The notes: generated from the sequence alone by a model not told the origin. A DNA stretch of 64,000 bases from Chryseobacterium culicis (GCF_900108365.1 NZ_FNWQ01000010.1:25647-89646); one strand, 5' to 3'. Counted from the first letter of the stretch, positions 8,683 through 17,172 are shown. Program-made: numbers and translations.

Positions 8683-9024
8683 TCATAACTTTACGGGTTC
8701 TTCGCATTCTGCTTTTAAATGTAAAATTTTTTCCGGATTTACATATTCTAATTCTTCAATAATTTTTCAAGCCAAAGTTGAGCTTCATCAATTTCTTCGA
8801 CAACTATGCACATTAGCAAATTTTTCTTTCTCAGATCTTGCTCTGGATACTGCCCGATAATTGGCTGCTACAGAAGTTGCGGATCTGATAATTTGTTTTT
8901 TTATTATTGAAATATCATCCGAAAAAGGTAATGAAGAAAGTGTTTTAATGATAGCAATGGAAAAGCTTTTGGTCCTTTCCCTGAAAATCTGGTTAAAATC
9001 TGCTCTATCAAAATTACTCGTTAC
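8683..9024 (-). pseudogene. Frameshifted four-helix-bundle (S23/IVP-like) gene
   Basis: Reading the minus strand gives FRERTKSFSIAIIKTLSSLP, then IIRSATSVAANYRAVSRARSEKEKF, the signature of the four-helix-bundle family found in 23S rRNA intervening sequences (S23) and in bAvd-type accessory proteins. The first frame stops at 8788. Homology continues in another frame (IVVEEIDEAQLWLE) after a shift near 8805-8815, then in a third frame (IIEELEYVNPEKILHLK) after loss of one A in the A-run at 8763-8767, ending at the TGA 8683-8685. No ATG remains: an in-frame TAA is at 9025-9027. The gene is dead. Intact relatives are about 115-125 aa. The rest of 8602-9051 is the two repeat arms plus short AT-rich spacers. 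Confidence 0.85.
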
Positions 9025-9047
9025 TTATGACTTATTGCTCATTACTC
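9013..9047. repeat. Right arm of the inverted heptad-repeat element (ATTACTC type)
   Basis: Five consecutive 7-nt units: ATTACTC 9013, GTTACTT 9020, ATGACTT 9027, ATTGCTC 9034 and ATTACTC 9041. It overlaps the degraded 5' end of the pseudogene and stops 5 bp short of the coaD stop codon. Confidence 0.75.
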
Positions 9048-9051
9048 ATAT

Positions 9052-9516
9052 TTATCTCTCCACTCTCACAGAGTCCGGAACCATCAGCTCATATTCGCCG
9101 CCGTGATTGATCACTTCTCTTACAATGCTGCTGCTGATGAAAGATTTTCCTGAAGAGGTCAGTAAAAATACGGTTTCCAGTTTTTTGTGCGCTAACGTTC
9201 TGTTGGTATGGGCAATCGCTTTTTCGAATTCAAAATCGGCAGGGTTTCTCAGTCCACGGATAATGTACTGAGCATTTTTTTCAAAGCAGTAATCTACCGT
9301 TAAGCCTTCGAATGAGTCTACTTCCACATTGGGGAATTCTGCCACTGAATTTTGAATGAATTCCATCCTTTTTTCAAGAGGAAACATATATTTCTTTTGA
9401 GAATTCTGCCCGATCGCAATAATTAATTTATCAAACAGCGGCGCCGCTCTTTCTATAATGTCGTAATGTCCCAAGGTAATAGGATCAAATGATCCAGGGA
9501 AAACAGCAATTTTCAT
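9052..9516 (-). CDS. coaD: Phosphopantetheine adenylyltransferase
   Basis: 154 aa. It transfers AMP from ATP to 4'-phosphopantetheine in coenzyme A synthesis. Visible signatures are GSFDPITLGHYDIIERA with the TxGH nucleotidyltransferase motif at 14-17, RGLRNPADFEFE centrally, and SFISSSIVRE near residue 130. Last gene of ddl-hypothetical-coaD; 3 bp after the preceding gene. Confidence 0.97.
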   Translation of the reverse strand: MKIAVFPGSFDPITLGHYDIIERAAPLFDKLIIAIGQNSQKKYMFPLEKRMEFIQNSVAEFPNVEVDSFEGLTVDYCFEKNAQYIIRGLRNPADFEFEKAIAHTNRTLAHKKLETVFLLTSSGKSFISSSIVREVINHGGEYELMVPDSVRVER

Positions 9517-9519
9517 ATT

Positions 9520-9969
9520 CTAGTTGTTTTCGTTTGATTTTTCGTAAAACAGCCTTAGGTTTTCAATATTGAGGCTGCAGTTGTTATTTAGAACCTGATT
9601 GGAAGACAGATTTAAAATCAAATCATTTCTTCCTATAATTTTTGAATTTTTGTAAACTTTGTCAATGGGATGAAACTTAATCTTACTTTCAAAAACTCCA
9701 CTTTCATTTTTCTTGATAATTCCTGAAAACAAGATTTTGTTGTCCAGAGAACTGATTTCAAAATAATTGGGAACTGTTTCATTATCAATGATAACATCGT
9801 TTTTTTTAATGTAATTGAAACACTTCTGATCATTAAGATAAACAGTAGCAGCATCAAATTTAACGCTTTGGGGTTCAGCCGAATTCTTAGGCAGTTGTAA
9901 TTCAAGAGTTTTGTAGTTCTGTGCAAACGCCAAAGAAGAAACAAATAATGAAATAGTAAGAAACTTCAT
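9520..9969 (-). CDS. Secreted protein of unknown function
   Basis: 149 aa with an N-terminal signal peptide (cleavage near SLAFAQ, residue 17). The mature part is predicted beta-rich and has two cysteines (in the QKCFNY and NNCSLN segments) that could form a disulfide. No known domain recognised. It lies 7 bp after ddl and 3 bp before coaD, so it is co-transcribed with two core genes, which does not by itself reveal its role. Confidence 0.7.
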   Translation of the reverse strand: MKFLTISLFVSSLAFAQNYKTLELQLPKNSAEPQSVKFDAATVYLNDQKCFNYIKKNDVIIDNETVPNYFEISSLDNKILFSGIIKKNESGVFESKIKFHPIDKVYKNSKIIGRNDLILNLSSNQVLNNNCSLNIENLRLFYEKSNENN

Positions 9970-9976
9970 GATTTGA

Positions 9977-10966
9977 TTACTTATTAAGTGCTTTTTCTAC
10001 TTCATTTCCACAAAGATCCATAATGGAAATTCCATAATGTCTTGCCTGCTGAGGAAGAATACTTGCAGGAGAGAACCCCGGATTGGTATTCATTTCAAGC
10101 ATATAAGGGATTCCGTTCATCAGGATAAATTCACTTCTTGAAAAACCGCTCATTCCTAATGAATTGTAGGCTCTTTTGGCAATTTCTTCCACTCTTTTTG
10201 TGGTTTCTTCGTCAATTCTTGCCGGGGTAATTTCTTCAGAAGCGCCTTCGTACTTCGCTTCATAATCAAAGAACTCATTGGTAGGAACAATTTCTGTAAT
10301 TCCTAAGACGATGGTTTCCCCTTTAAAATCAATAACTCCTACAGAAACTTCCATCCCGTCCAGGAAACTTTCGATCAGTATTTCACTATCTTCTTTGAAA
10401 GCAATTTCAGTAGCGGCAATCAGTTCAGCTTTTTCTTTTACCTTGGAAATTCCCAGAGAAGATCCTGATTGGTTAGGTTTAACAAATAAAGGAAGGTTAA
10501 GTTCAGACACAATCTCGTCTACATTGATATCTTCTCCTTTTCTTAGATAAATGCTTTTTGCAGAAGGGATTCCATATTTTGATAAAACAGCAAGAGTATC
10601 TTTTTTATTGAAGGTAAGGGCGCTTTGGTAAAAATCGCATCCTGTGTATTTTTGGCCGATAGCGTCCCAATATGCCTGAAGTATTCCGTTTTCTCCCGGA
10701 GTTCCGTGGATGATATTGAAGCAGACATCAAATTGTAAGGTTTCTCCATTATCTAAAGTCACAGAAAAATCTCCTCTGTTGATGGCATATTTTTGATCAT
10801 TTTCACCTAAAAAATACCATTCATCTTTAAGCACTACTACTTTATATACGTCATAGAGATTTCTGTCCAAAGAATCATAAATCAATTGTCCGCTTTTTAA
10901 AGAAACGACATATTCATCAGAATAGCCTCCCATTACTACGGCAACACTTTTTTTATTCATAACCAT
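9977..10966 (-). CDS. ddl: D-alanine--D-alanine ligase
   Basis: 329 aa, ATP-grasp enzyme that makes the D-Ala-D-Ala end of peptidoglycan precursors. N-terminal VVMGGYSDEYVVSLKSG, an ATP-grasp segment FVKPNQSGSSLGISKVK, and the C-terminal EMNTNPGFSPASILPQQ with the Mg-binding residues are all present. Two ATGs (10966 and 10960) are possible; the second gives the common MNKKSVAVVMGG start. First gene of the operon with coaD. Confidence 0.96.
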   Translation of the reverse strand: MVMNKKSVAVVMGGYSDEYVVSLKSGQLIYDSLDRNLYDVYKVVVLKDEWYFLGENDQKYAINRGDFSVTLDNGETLQFDVCFNIIHGTPGENGILQAYWDAIGQKYTGCDFYQSALTFNKKDTLAVLSKYGIPSAKSIYLRKGEDINVDEIVSELNLPLFVKPNQSGSSLGISKVKEKAELIAATEIAFKEDSEILIESFLDGMEVSVGVIDFKGETIVLGITEIVPTNEFFDYEAKYEGASEEITPARIDEETTKRVEEIAKRAYNSLGMSGFSRSEFILMNGIPYMLEMNTNPGFSPASILPQQARHYGISIMDLCGNEVEKALNK

Positions 10967-10982
10967 ATAGTATCAATTAAGG

Positions 10983-10990
10983 CAAATTTA
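10983..10990 (-). promoter_or_regulatory. -7 element of the ddl-coaD operon
   Basis: TAAATTTG on the minus strand, 16 bp before the ddl ATG. A TTG at 11007-11009 (minus strand) is 16 bp upstream, slightly short of the usual spacing. Confidence 0.6.
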
Positions 10991-11082
10991 ATCATTTTAT
11001 ACAATGCAATATGGGAAATCGGCAAATTTTAAAATCAAAAGTGAATTGTGTTAAATAAAAAGTCCATTCTAAAATTATTAGC

Positions 11083-11090
11083 TATATTTG
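11083..11090 (+). promoter_or_regulatory. -7 element of the PASTA gene
   Basis: TATATTTG fits TAnnTTTG. It lies between an upstream GTG (11048) and the ATG at 11117, and so supports the ATG as the true start. Confidence 0.6.
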
Positions 11091-11116
11091 CGGTTATAAT
11101 TAAAGTATTTTTAAGT

Positions 11117-12205
11117 ATGCTTAAATCACTTTTCAATTGGAAAGTTTTACTGAATTTAGTAGTAGCCATCGGTATTTTCGTAGGCCTTGTATGGCTTACA
11201 TTTCGCTGGTTGGAGTACCATACTAATCACGGTCAGGAAATTCCTGTTCCCAATATTGTAAATAAATCGGTGCATGATGCCGTTAAAATATTAGATGATA
11301 CAGGGCTTGAATATGAAGTAGACAGTGCCAATTATGACCCGAAATACAGACCGTTCCAGGTGTTAATGGTATATCCTGCACCAGGTTCCCGTGTAAAAGA
11401 CGGAAGAACTGTAACGCTTAAAGTAAACCCGAGAACATGGGCGCCTATTGCTGTACCGAATGTTATCAATAAATATTCAGGACTGGCATTCCAGAGGCTG
11501 GACCAGGTAGGTCTGAAGATTGGAGATACCATCTATGAACCAAGCATTCAGAAAGATGCTCTTTTAAGAATATTGTATAAAGGAAATGCAGTGAACCCGG
11601 GAACCCGTTTACCTAGATTCTCCATCATTGATGTGGTAGTAGGTTCCGGCCCGATGAGAAATATATCTATTCCTAATGTAGTAGGGCTTACGGTAAAAGA
11701 GGCAAGAGCTGTTATTACCAAAAGCATGTTTGAAGTAGGTTTGGTGGAGCATGAGGACGGAAGTAAAGATGAATCTGATATTATCTATTATCAGGATCCT
11801 GCTTCCGGAGATGTTCGTGATCAGGGAATGCAGATAGACCTTTGGGCAAGTAGGAAAACTCCGGCAGAGCTGAGAGGTAAGATTGAACAGCTGAATTCTA
11901 TCTACAGAATGAAAGTGGATACATCACTTCCTCCGGTACGATATGAAGAAGTAAACACGGAGCCTAGCTACGAAGCTCCTCCGGTTCAAGCTCCAGCGCC
12001 TAGAAGAGAAATTCCGAAACCTGAAGTTCCGAAAACAGAGACTTCCAGGCCTCAAACTACAGCTTCTAAACCTGCAGGTCAGGGAACAGAGAAGCCTAAA
12101 ACTTCCAGTACTCCTGCTACAGGAAATACAGCAAAGCCGGCTGCTGCTGCAACTACCCAACAGCCTGCTCAAAAGCCGAAGGCTAAAAAGGTAGTCGTAG
12201 AATAA
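11117..12205 (+). CDS. PASTA-domain membrane protein
   Basis: 362 aa from the ATG at 11117; an open frame begins at a GTG at 11048, but the TATATTTG element lies inside that extension. One N-terminal membrane helix is followed by three PASTA domains, recognisable by VPNIVNKSVHDAVKIL, VPNVINKYSGLAFQRL and IPNVVGLTVKEARAVI, then a low-complexity Pro/Lys/Ala/Thr tail of about 90 aa. PASTA domains bind peptidoglycan fragments. No kinase or transpeptidase domain is attached, so it is a stand-alone anchor. Divergent from ddl, upstream of rluD. Confidence 0.88.
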   Translation: MLKSLFNWKVLLNLVVAIGIFVGLVWLTFRWLEYHTNHGQEIPVPNIVNKSVHDAVKILDDTGLEYEVDSANYDPKYRPFQVLMVYPAPGSRVKDGRTVTLKVNPRTWAPIAVPNVINKYSGLAFQRLDQVGLKIGDTIYEPSIQKDALLRILYKGNAVNPGTRLPRFSIIDVVVGSGPMRNISIPNVVGLTVKEARAVITKSMFEVGLVEHEDGSKDESDIIYYQDPASGDVRDQGMQIDLWASRKTPAELRGKIEQLNSIYRMKVDTSLPPVRYEEVNTEPSYEAPPVQAPAPRREIPKPEVPKTETSRPQTTASKPAGQGTEKPKTSSTPATGNTAKPAAAATTQQPAQKPKAKKVVVE

Positions 12206-12228
12206 GATCAGATTAATAGCAAAAATAC

Positions 12229-12259
12229 AGGCTTCAACTCTAACATGTTGAAGCCTTTT
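12229..12259 (+). terminator. Terminator after the PASTA gene
   Basis: A 10-bp stem (AGGCTTCAAC 12229-12238 with 12247-12256), 8-nt loop and a short T-run. Confidence 0.75.
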
Positions 12260-12278
12260 GTGTAAAAAATATAAAACA

Positions 12279-13352
12279 ATGTCAGAAGATAACGAAGATT
12301 TTTTAGATGAAGAATTATTAGATTCAAACAGTATTGAAAACATAGATATTGACGAGGAAAATAAAGGATTGTACGAGCATCTTAATATCACTGTAGACAG
12401 CAAGCAGGAACCTTTAAGAATTGATAAGTTCCTTCTGATCTACAGACAGAATTCTTCAAGAAATAAAATTTCCCAGACCTGCAGAGCCGGAAACGTTATC
12501 GTGAATGGTACTGCGGTGAAACAGAACTATCGTGTAAAGCCGGGAGATCAGATCTCTGTACTGCTTACCCATCCTCCGAGAGAGAATGTTATAATTCCTC
12601 AGGATATCCCGGTGAATATCGTTTATGAAGACGATGATCTTGTAGTAGTGGATAAGGAAGCAGGGATGGTTGTCCACCCCGGATTTGGAAACTGGGACGG
12701 GACACTGGTGAATGCGCTTGCTTTCCATTTTGAAAAGAATGGTGAAAAATCTGATCTTGACAGGGTAGGGCTTGTTCACAGAATAGATAAAGATACCTCC
12801 GGCCTGCTGGTGATTGCCAAAAATGAATATGCATTGAGCTTTCTGGCCAAACAATTCTTTAACCGTACTACCAGGAGATTATACTGGGCTTTTGTATGGG
12901 GGAATATGCAGGATGATGAAGGTACGATAAGAGGTCACATCGGAAGGCATCCTAAGAACAGAATGCAGATGTCCGTTTATGAAGACGGAAGCCAGGGAAA
13001 ACATGCTGTGACGCATTATAAAGTTCTTGAGAGATTCAAATACATGACCTGGGTGGAATGTAAGCTTGAGACCGGAAGAACGCATCAGATCAGAGCCCAC
13101 TTCAGACACATCGGGCATACATTGTTTAATGACGAAAGATATGAAGGACACACCCCTCTAAGAGGAGTAAATCTTCCGAAATATAAACAATTCATAAAAA
13201 ATGTTTTCGAGATTTTGCCAAGACATGCCCTTCATGCCCATACCCTCGGATTTATACACCCGACAACAAAAAAGGAATTATATTTTGAGAGCCCAATGCC
13301 CAAAGATATGGCGGATGCTGTAAAAAAATGGAGAAATTATTTAGAAAACTAA
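12279..13352 (+). CDS. rluD: RluA-family 23S rRNA pseudouridine synthase (RluD-like)
   Basis: 357 aa from ATG 12279; the open frame extends to a TTG at 12258 inside the preceding terminator's T-run, which is unlikely to be used. An acidic N-terminus is followed by an S4 RNA-binding domain (LRIDKFL... to KPGDQISV) and the pseudouridine synthase domain with the catalytic HRIDKDTSGLLV motif and the ETGRTHQIRAHFRHIGH motif. RluD modifies helix 69 of 23S rRNA; exact target positions here are inferred from the family. Confidence 0.93.
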   Translation: MSEDNEDFLDEELLDSNSIENIDIDEENKGLYEHLNITVDSKQEPLRIDKFLLIYRQNSSRNKISQTCRAGNVIVNGTAVKQNYRVKPGDQISVLLTHPPRENVIIPQDIPVNIVYEDDDLVVVDKEAGMVVHPGFGNWDGTLVNALAFHFEKNGEKSDLDRVGLVHRIDKDTSGLLVIAKNEYALSFLAKQFFNRTTRRLYWAFVWGNMQDDEGTIRGHIGRHPKNRMQMSVYEDGSQGKHAVTHYKVLERFKYMTWVECKLETGRTHQIRAHFRHIGHTLFNDERYEGHTPLRGVNLPKYKQFIKNVFEILPRHALHAHTLGFIHPTTKKELYFESPMPKDMADAVKKWRNYLEN

Positions 13353-13372
13353 AAATATATTGAGAATTTTTT

Positions 13373-13380
13373 TATATTTG
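13373..13380 (+). promoter_or_regulatory. -7 element of the PorP/SprF gene
   Basis: TATATTTG, 23 bp upstream of the ATG at 13404. No well-spaced -33 TTG. Confidence 0.55.
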
Positions 13381-13403
13381 TTGAATTGAAATCAAGATTT
13401 GTT

Positions 13404-14354
13404 ATGAGAAAACTATATGCTATCGTATGTTTAGCTCTTTTGTCAAATGCATACAAAGCACAAGAATCACTACCATACTATCAGCAATATCTTTTGGATG
13501 GTGAGTTCCTGTTCAACCCAGCTCAATACGGAAAGACAGATTACGTACAGCTCAACGCCAACTATCAACAACAATTTTCAAAGTTCAACAACTCTCCGAA
13601 TGTACAGTCAATCGGGATTAATGCGAATATCTTTGATAGAGTAGGTGCTGGTATTTCTGTATTCAGAGATAGTAACGGACCTATTTCTGCAGGGGGAATT
13701 ACAGCGGGTGCTTCATATTTTATTCCTCTAAGTAGTGAAGGAGACAGAAAAGACCAGTTCTCTTTCGGTACAAGTGTTAACTTTTATAACATGAACTTTG
13801 ATTATTCAAAAATCAATACTGAAGAAGGAGGTGATCCATTATTAAGAGGTGAAGAAAGTAATATCTTCATGGTATATGCCAACTTTGGTTTGGCGGCAAC
13901 CTACAGAGGATTATTCGGGGGTGTTTCCGTAAATGATATTGCATTAAGCAATGATGCTTCTATCGTAAACAACTACGAGCCTTCTCCAATTAAATTCTTC
14001 TTAAACTTAGGATATAACTGGAACATTGCTGATAATATTACCATTGCACCATCAGCATTGATCAACCTTAATACCAACTCAACGAGAATGATCGACTGGA
14101 ACCTAATGGCGACTTTCTCTAATGAGATCAATGCATTCTCTTTCGGGGTAAGCTACAGAACAGTTCAGAACAGATTTGATAACCAGAACCTGAGCATTTC
14201 TCCCATTGTAAAAGTAAGATTCAACAAATTCATGATCGGAGCTACCTATAACCTTGGATTGTCTGACATCCAGAGTTATGGAGGAAACAGCTTCATGATT
14301 GGTCTTGGTTATAACTTTGACAATTTCATTAATGCGAGAGGATTTAGATACTAA
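13404..14354 (+). CDS. PorP/SprF-family outer-membrane protein (T9SS-associated)
   Basis: 316 aa from ATG 13404 (the open frame starts at a TTG, 13386). Signal peptide (about 1-19, ending AYKAQ), then the family opening LPYYQQYLLDGEFLFNPAQYG and alternating beta strands of a barrel ending YNFDNFINARGFRY. PorP/SprF proteins sit in the outer membrane and help type IX secretion of adhesins such as SprB. No partner adhesin or PorE-like gene is adjacent, so this is a solo member. Confidence 0.88.
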   Translation: MRKLYAIVCLALLSNAYKAQESLPYYQQYLLDGEFLFNPAQYGKTDYVQLNANYQQQFSKFNNSPNVQSIGINANIFDRVGAGISVFRDSNGPISAGGITAGASYFIPLSSEGDRKDQFSFGTSVNFYNMNFDYSKINTEEGGDPLLRGEESNIFMVYANFGLAATYRGLFGGVSVNDIALSNDASIVNNYEPSPIKFFLNLGYNWNIADNITIAPSALINLNTNSTRMIDWNLMATFSNEINAFSFGVSYRTVQNRFDNQNLSISPIVKVRFNKFMIGATYNLGLSDIQSYGGNSFMIGLGYNFDNFINARGFRY

Positions 14355-14369
14355 TTCATTTAATTTAAA

Positions 14370-14377
14370 TAAATTTG
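14370..14377 (+). promoter_or_regulatory. Candidate hemW -7 element overlapping the upstream terminator
   Basis: TAAATTTG directly abuts the terminator hairpin. A transcript from it would start within the hairpin and give a leader of about 20 nt for hemW. Confidence 0.45.
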
Positions 14378-14405
14378 AGCTCTGAAATTTTTCAGAGCTT
14401 TTTTT
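14378..14405 (+). terminator. Terminator of the PorP/SprF gene
   Basis: A 10-bp perfect stem (14378-14387 with 14390-14399), then seven Ts. The T-run touches the hemW ATG at 14406. Confidence 0.85.
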
Positions 14406-15530
14406 ATGATATACCTTCATATTCCGTTCTGTAAACAAAAATGCAGCTATTGTAACTTTCACTTTTCCACATCCCTGAATTTTAAGGATGAAATGCTTCG
14501 TGCCATGAAGACTGAAATACAATTGAGAAAAGATGAATTACAGAATAAAAACCTGAAATCCCTGTATTTTGGAGGCGGAACTCCTTCCATTCTTTCTGTA
14601 GATGAAATCAACGCTTTAATAGATGAAGTTTTAAAATACTTCAGCTTTGAAAGAGATATTGAAGTCACCCTGGAAGCAAACCCTGATGATCTGGATAAGA
14701 ACTTCTTAAAACAACTGGCCGGAACACCGGTAAACAGGCTCTCTATTGGTACTCAAAGCTTTTTTGAAGAAGATTTAAAGCTCATGAACCGAGCGCATAA
14801 TGCTTCTCAGGCAGAAAGCTCCATCAAACGGGCTCAGGATTTTGGTTTTGAAAATCTGAGTATCGACCTCATTTATGGTTCACCCACATCCAATCTTGAG
14901 ATATGGAAAGAAAATCTTCATAAAACGATGGCTTTGGAAATACCTCATATCTCTTCATATGCTTTGACGGTAGAATCCAAAACTGCTTTGGAAAACTGGA
15001 TTTCAAAGGGAAAAGTGAAAAGTCCTAAAGAAGAAGAGCAGAACAGAGAATTCTACTATTTATCAGATTTTTTAAAAGGTAATGGCTTTGAACACTATGA
15101 AGTCTCCAATTTTGCAAAACCCGGTTTCTATTCACGCCACAATTCCGCGTATTGGAAATACCAGGAATATCTTGGAATAGGACCTTCAGCACATTCTTAT
15201 AACGGATTTGATGTCAGAAGCTGGAACGTAGCCAATAATCAGCAGTACATTAAAAAGCTTAATGATAAATTATTAGCTAAAGAGGAAGAAATTCTTTCCA
15301 AGGAAGACCAGTTTAATGAAATGATTATGATTGGTCTGCGTACCATTTGGGGCATAGATTTGGAAAGTTTAAAAAACAAATTTTCAGACAGAATGTTAGA
15401 GCACTTTCAGAGAGAAATCAAATCTAAAATGGAAGAAGGTATTTTAATCATTGAAAATGACTATTTGAAAATTCCTGAGAAGCATTGGTTTATGGCCGAT
15501 GGAATTGCCTCGGATTTGTTTATCATTTAG
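14406..15530 (+). CDS. hemW: HemW-like radical SAM heme chaperone
   Basis: 374 aa. N-terminal radical SAM cluster motif C9-x3-C13-x2-C16 followed by NFHF, the HemW-type signature that separates it from oxygen-independent coproporphyrinogen oxidase HemN. GGGTPS near residue 57 and the LSIGTQSF segment are SAM-binding features. A C-terminal HemW domain (FNEMIMIGLRT...) is present. HemW transfers heme to respiratory enzymes. A heptad-repeat element starts right at its stop codon. Confidence 0.92.
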   Translation: MIYLHIPFCKQKCSYCNFHFSTSLNFKDEMLRAMKTEIQLRKDELQNKNLKSLYFGGGTPSILSVDEINALIDEVLKYFSFERDIEVTLEANPDDLDKNFLKQLAGTPVNRLSIGTQSFFEEDLKLMNRAHNASQAESSIKRAQDFGFENLSIDLIYGSPTSNLEIWKENLHKTMALEIPHISSYALTVESKTALENWISKGKVKSPKEEEQNREFYYLSDFLKGNGFEHYEVSNFAKPGFYSRHNSAYWKYQEYLGIGPSAHSYNGFDVRSWNVANNQQYIKKLNDKLLAKEEEILSKEDQFNEMIMIGLRTIWGIDLESLKNKFSDRMLEHFQREIKSKMEEGILIIENDYLKIPEKHWFMADGIASDLFII

Positions 15531-15603
15531 ATTGGAAGTGAGGAGTGGGAAGCAGGAAGAGTTGTTTGTGAAAAACTTCCGGCATCCAGCATCCAGCATC
15601 CAA
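15531..15603. repeat. Inverted heptad-repeat element (GGAAGTG/CATCCAG type)
   Basis: Immediately after the hemW stop: ATTGGAA, GTGAGGA, GTGGGAA and GCAGGAA (15531-15558), a 17-nt spacer, then CTTCCGG, CATCCAG, CATCCAG and CATCCAA (15576-15603). The second arm is a degenerate reverse complement of the first. The exact 7-nt register is kept in both arms. Confidence 0.75.
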
Positions 15604-15612
15604 CAAATTCAC

Positions 15613-15620
15613 TATTTTTG
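15613..15620 (+). promoter_or_regulatory. -7 element of murI
   Basis: TATTTTTG, 18 bp before the TTG start at 15639 and just downstream of the heptad element. Confidence 0.6.
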
Positions 15621-15638
15621 TATAAAATTTCAACTCAT

Positions 15639-16469
15639 TTGAAAACTAAAAAACAAGATTATTCACATCTTTCACCAAGCCAGCCTATCGGAATTTTCGA
15701 TAGCGGAGTGGGAGGTCTTACCGTTGCCAAAGAAATCAAAAGACTGCTGCCTAACGAAGATCTGATTTATTTTGGAGATACAAAGCATCTTCCTTACGGA
15801 GAAAAATCCAAGGAAGCAATTATTGAATATTCTACAAAAATCACCAATTTTCTGCTGGAACAGAACTGCAAAGCGATTGTAATTGCCTGTAATACGGCAA
15901 CCGCTAATGCTTTGAACGAAGTAATGCAGTCCGTTGCTGGAAAAGTACCTGTAATAGACGTTATTAATCCGGTTGCTGAAAAAGTATCCTATGAAATTCA
16001 TACGAATGTAGGCGTAATTGCTACCAAGGCAACAGTGAATTCAGGACTGTACAAAAAGAGCATCAGAAAGCATAATAAATGGATTAAAGTGGATGAGCTG
16101 GCAACACCTTTATTGGTTCCTGCCATTGAAGAAGGATTCAAAAATCATCCGATAACCCATGCCATTATTTATAATTATTTGAGCAATAACAAATTAAAAA
16201 ATATTGAAACGCTGATTCTGGGATGTACCCATTATCCTCTTTTAATAGACGAAATCAAGCAGTATTACGGAAACAGAGTCCGTGTGATTGATTCCCCGAA
16301 TATTGTAGCCAATCATCTGAAGATCATTCTTGATAAGTACAATCTCTTACATGATCATAATCCAAAACCGAATTACCATTTCTATCTTTCGGATATTACC
16401 AAGAATTTTGAGAAAATATCCAAGAAATTCTTCGGGAAAACCATTGATTTGGAATTGAAAGTACTATAA
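15639..16469 (+). CDS. murI: Glutamate racemase
   Basis: 276 aa using a TTG start at 15639 (TTG AAA ACT AAA...). No ATG lies upstream of the conserved region, and the frame's earlier TTG (15618) overlaps the promoter. Family motifs: GIFDSGVGGLTV, IACNTATA with catalytic Cys, and GCTHYPLL with the second Cys. It converts L- to D-glutamate for peptidoglycan. It shares a bidirectional terminator with the nitroreductase gene. Confidence 0.94.
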   Translation: MKTKKQDYSHLSPSQPIGIFDSGVGGLTVAKEIKRLLPNEDLIYFGDTKHLPYGEKSKEAIIEYSTKITNFLLEQNCKAIVIACNTATANALNEVMQSVAGKVPVIDVINPVAEKVSYEIHTNVGVIATKATVNSGLYKKSIRKHNKWIKVDELATPLLVPAIEEGFKNHPITHAIIYNYLSNNKLKNIETLILGCTHYPLLIDEIKQYYGNRVRVIDSPNIVANHLKIILDKYNLLHDHNPKPNYHFYLSDITKNFEKISKKFFGKTIDLELKVL

Positions 16470-16471
16470 AT

Positions 16472-16505
16472 AAAAAGTCTGCTATTTAGAGCAGACTTTT
16501 TATTT
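16472..16505. terminator. Bidirectional terminator
   Basis: A 12-bp perfect stem (16472-16483 with 16490-16501), 6-nt loop, flanked by A- and T-runs, between convergent murI and the nitroreductase gene. Confidence 0.85.
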
Positions 16506-16545
16506 GTGTTCCTGGTGAAGTAACTGGTGGAATTCGTATTTACAA

Positions 16546-17145
16546 TTAAGCTTCCACAATTACTTTTTCAGCATTCAGCCTTTTTTTAGGATTGAACTTC
16601 GGCTGGTTTGTATCTGCTTCATCTCTTTCTCCGATGGCTACGGCAAATAGTGTCTCATATTTTTCATTGTTCAGAACAGCATCGTATTTTTCAGGTTCAA
16701 TACCTTCCATTGGAGTAGAGTCTATTCCCATTGCTGCACAGGCAGACAAAAGAACTCCTAATGATAAATATACCTGATGACCAAGCCATGATTTTATTGC
16801 TTCTTCTCCCTTAGGTTTTACCATAGTCCGGTAATAATTAACAGCGCCTTCCGGAAGGTTTTCTTCAATTTGTTTTTCAAAGTTTTCTATGTTTCTGATC
16901 ACTTGAAAAACAATTACATGACTACTATCCAATACTTTTTCTTTATTAAAATAAGACTTGTCACCCAATTGCTTTTTCAGCTCCGGATCATTCACGAAAA
17001 TAAAATTCCAGGGCTGGCTGTTGATGGAAGAAGGGCTTAAATTTAAAATTTGCTGAAGTTCTGCAATGTGTTCTTCACTTATTTTTCCCTGTGGGTTATA
17101 CTTTTTTACAGTATACCTGTTTTTCATTTTGTCTAAAAAATTCAT
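16546..17145 (-). CDS. Nitroreductase-family NAD(P)H oxidoreductase
   Basis: 199 aa, FMN-dependent nitroreductase fold (NfsB/DrgA-like): NRYTVKKYNPQGKIS at the N-terminus with FMN-binding Arg, LNLSPSSINSQPWNFIFV, and the later SLGVLLSACAAMGIDSTPMEGIEPEKYD segment. Such enzymes reduce quinones or nitro compounds. It is divergent from an hxlR regulator and the shared intergenic region holds paired promoters and operators, so induction by electrophiles or quinones is a reasonable inference. Confidence 0.92.
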   Translation of the reverse strand: MNFLDKMKNRYTVKKYNPQGKISEEHIAELQQILNLSPSSINSQPWNFIFVNDPELKKQLGDKSYFNKEKVLDSSHVIVFQVIRNIENFEKQIEENLPEGAVNYYRTMVKPKGEEAIKSWLGHQVYLSLGVLLSACAAMGIDSTPMEGIEPEKYDAVLNNEKYETLFAVAIGERDEADTNQPKFNPKKRLNAEKVIVEA

Positions 17146-17147
17146 AA

Positions 17148-17166
17148 TTTTATACTATCATTTTTA
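17148..17166. promoter_or_regulatory. Candidate HxlR operator, nitroreductase side
   Basis: TTTTATACTATCATTTTT begins 2 bp upstream of the nitroreductase ATG. It is the reverse complement, 18 of 18 bases, of the copy at 17211-17229, making a symmetric pair around the two promoters. Confidence 0.6.
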
Positions 17167-17172
17167 TAGTTA

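Noticed and set aside
8861..9106. 81-aa plus-strand open frame in the TRIC-coaD gap
   Set aside because: The homology signal there is on the minus strand (four-helix-bundle remnant); the plus-strand frame is its shadow.
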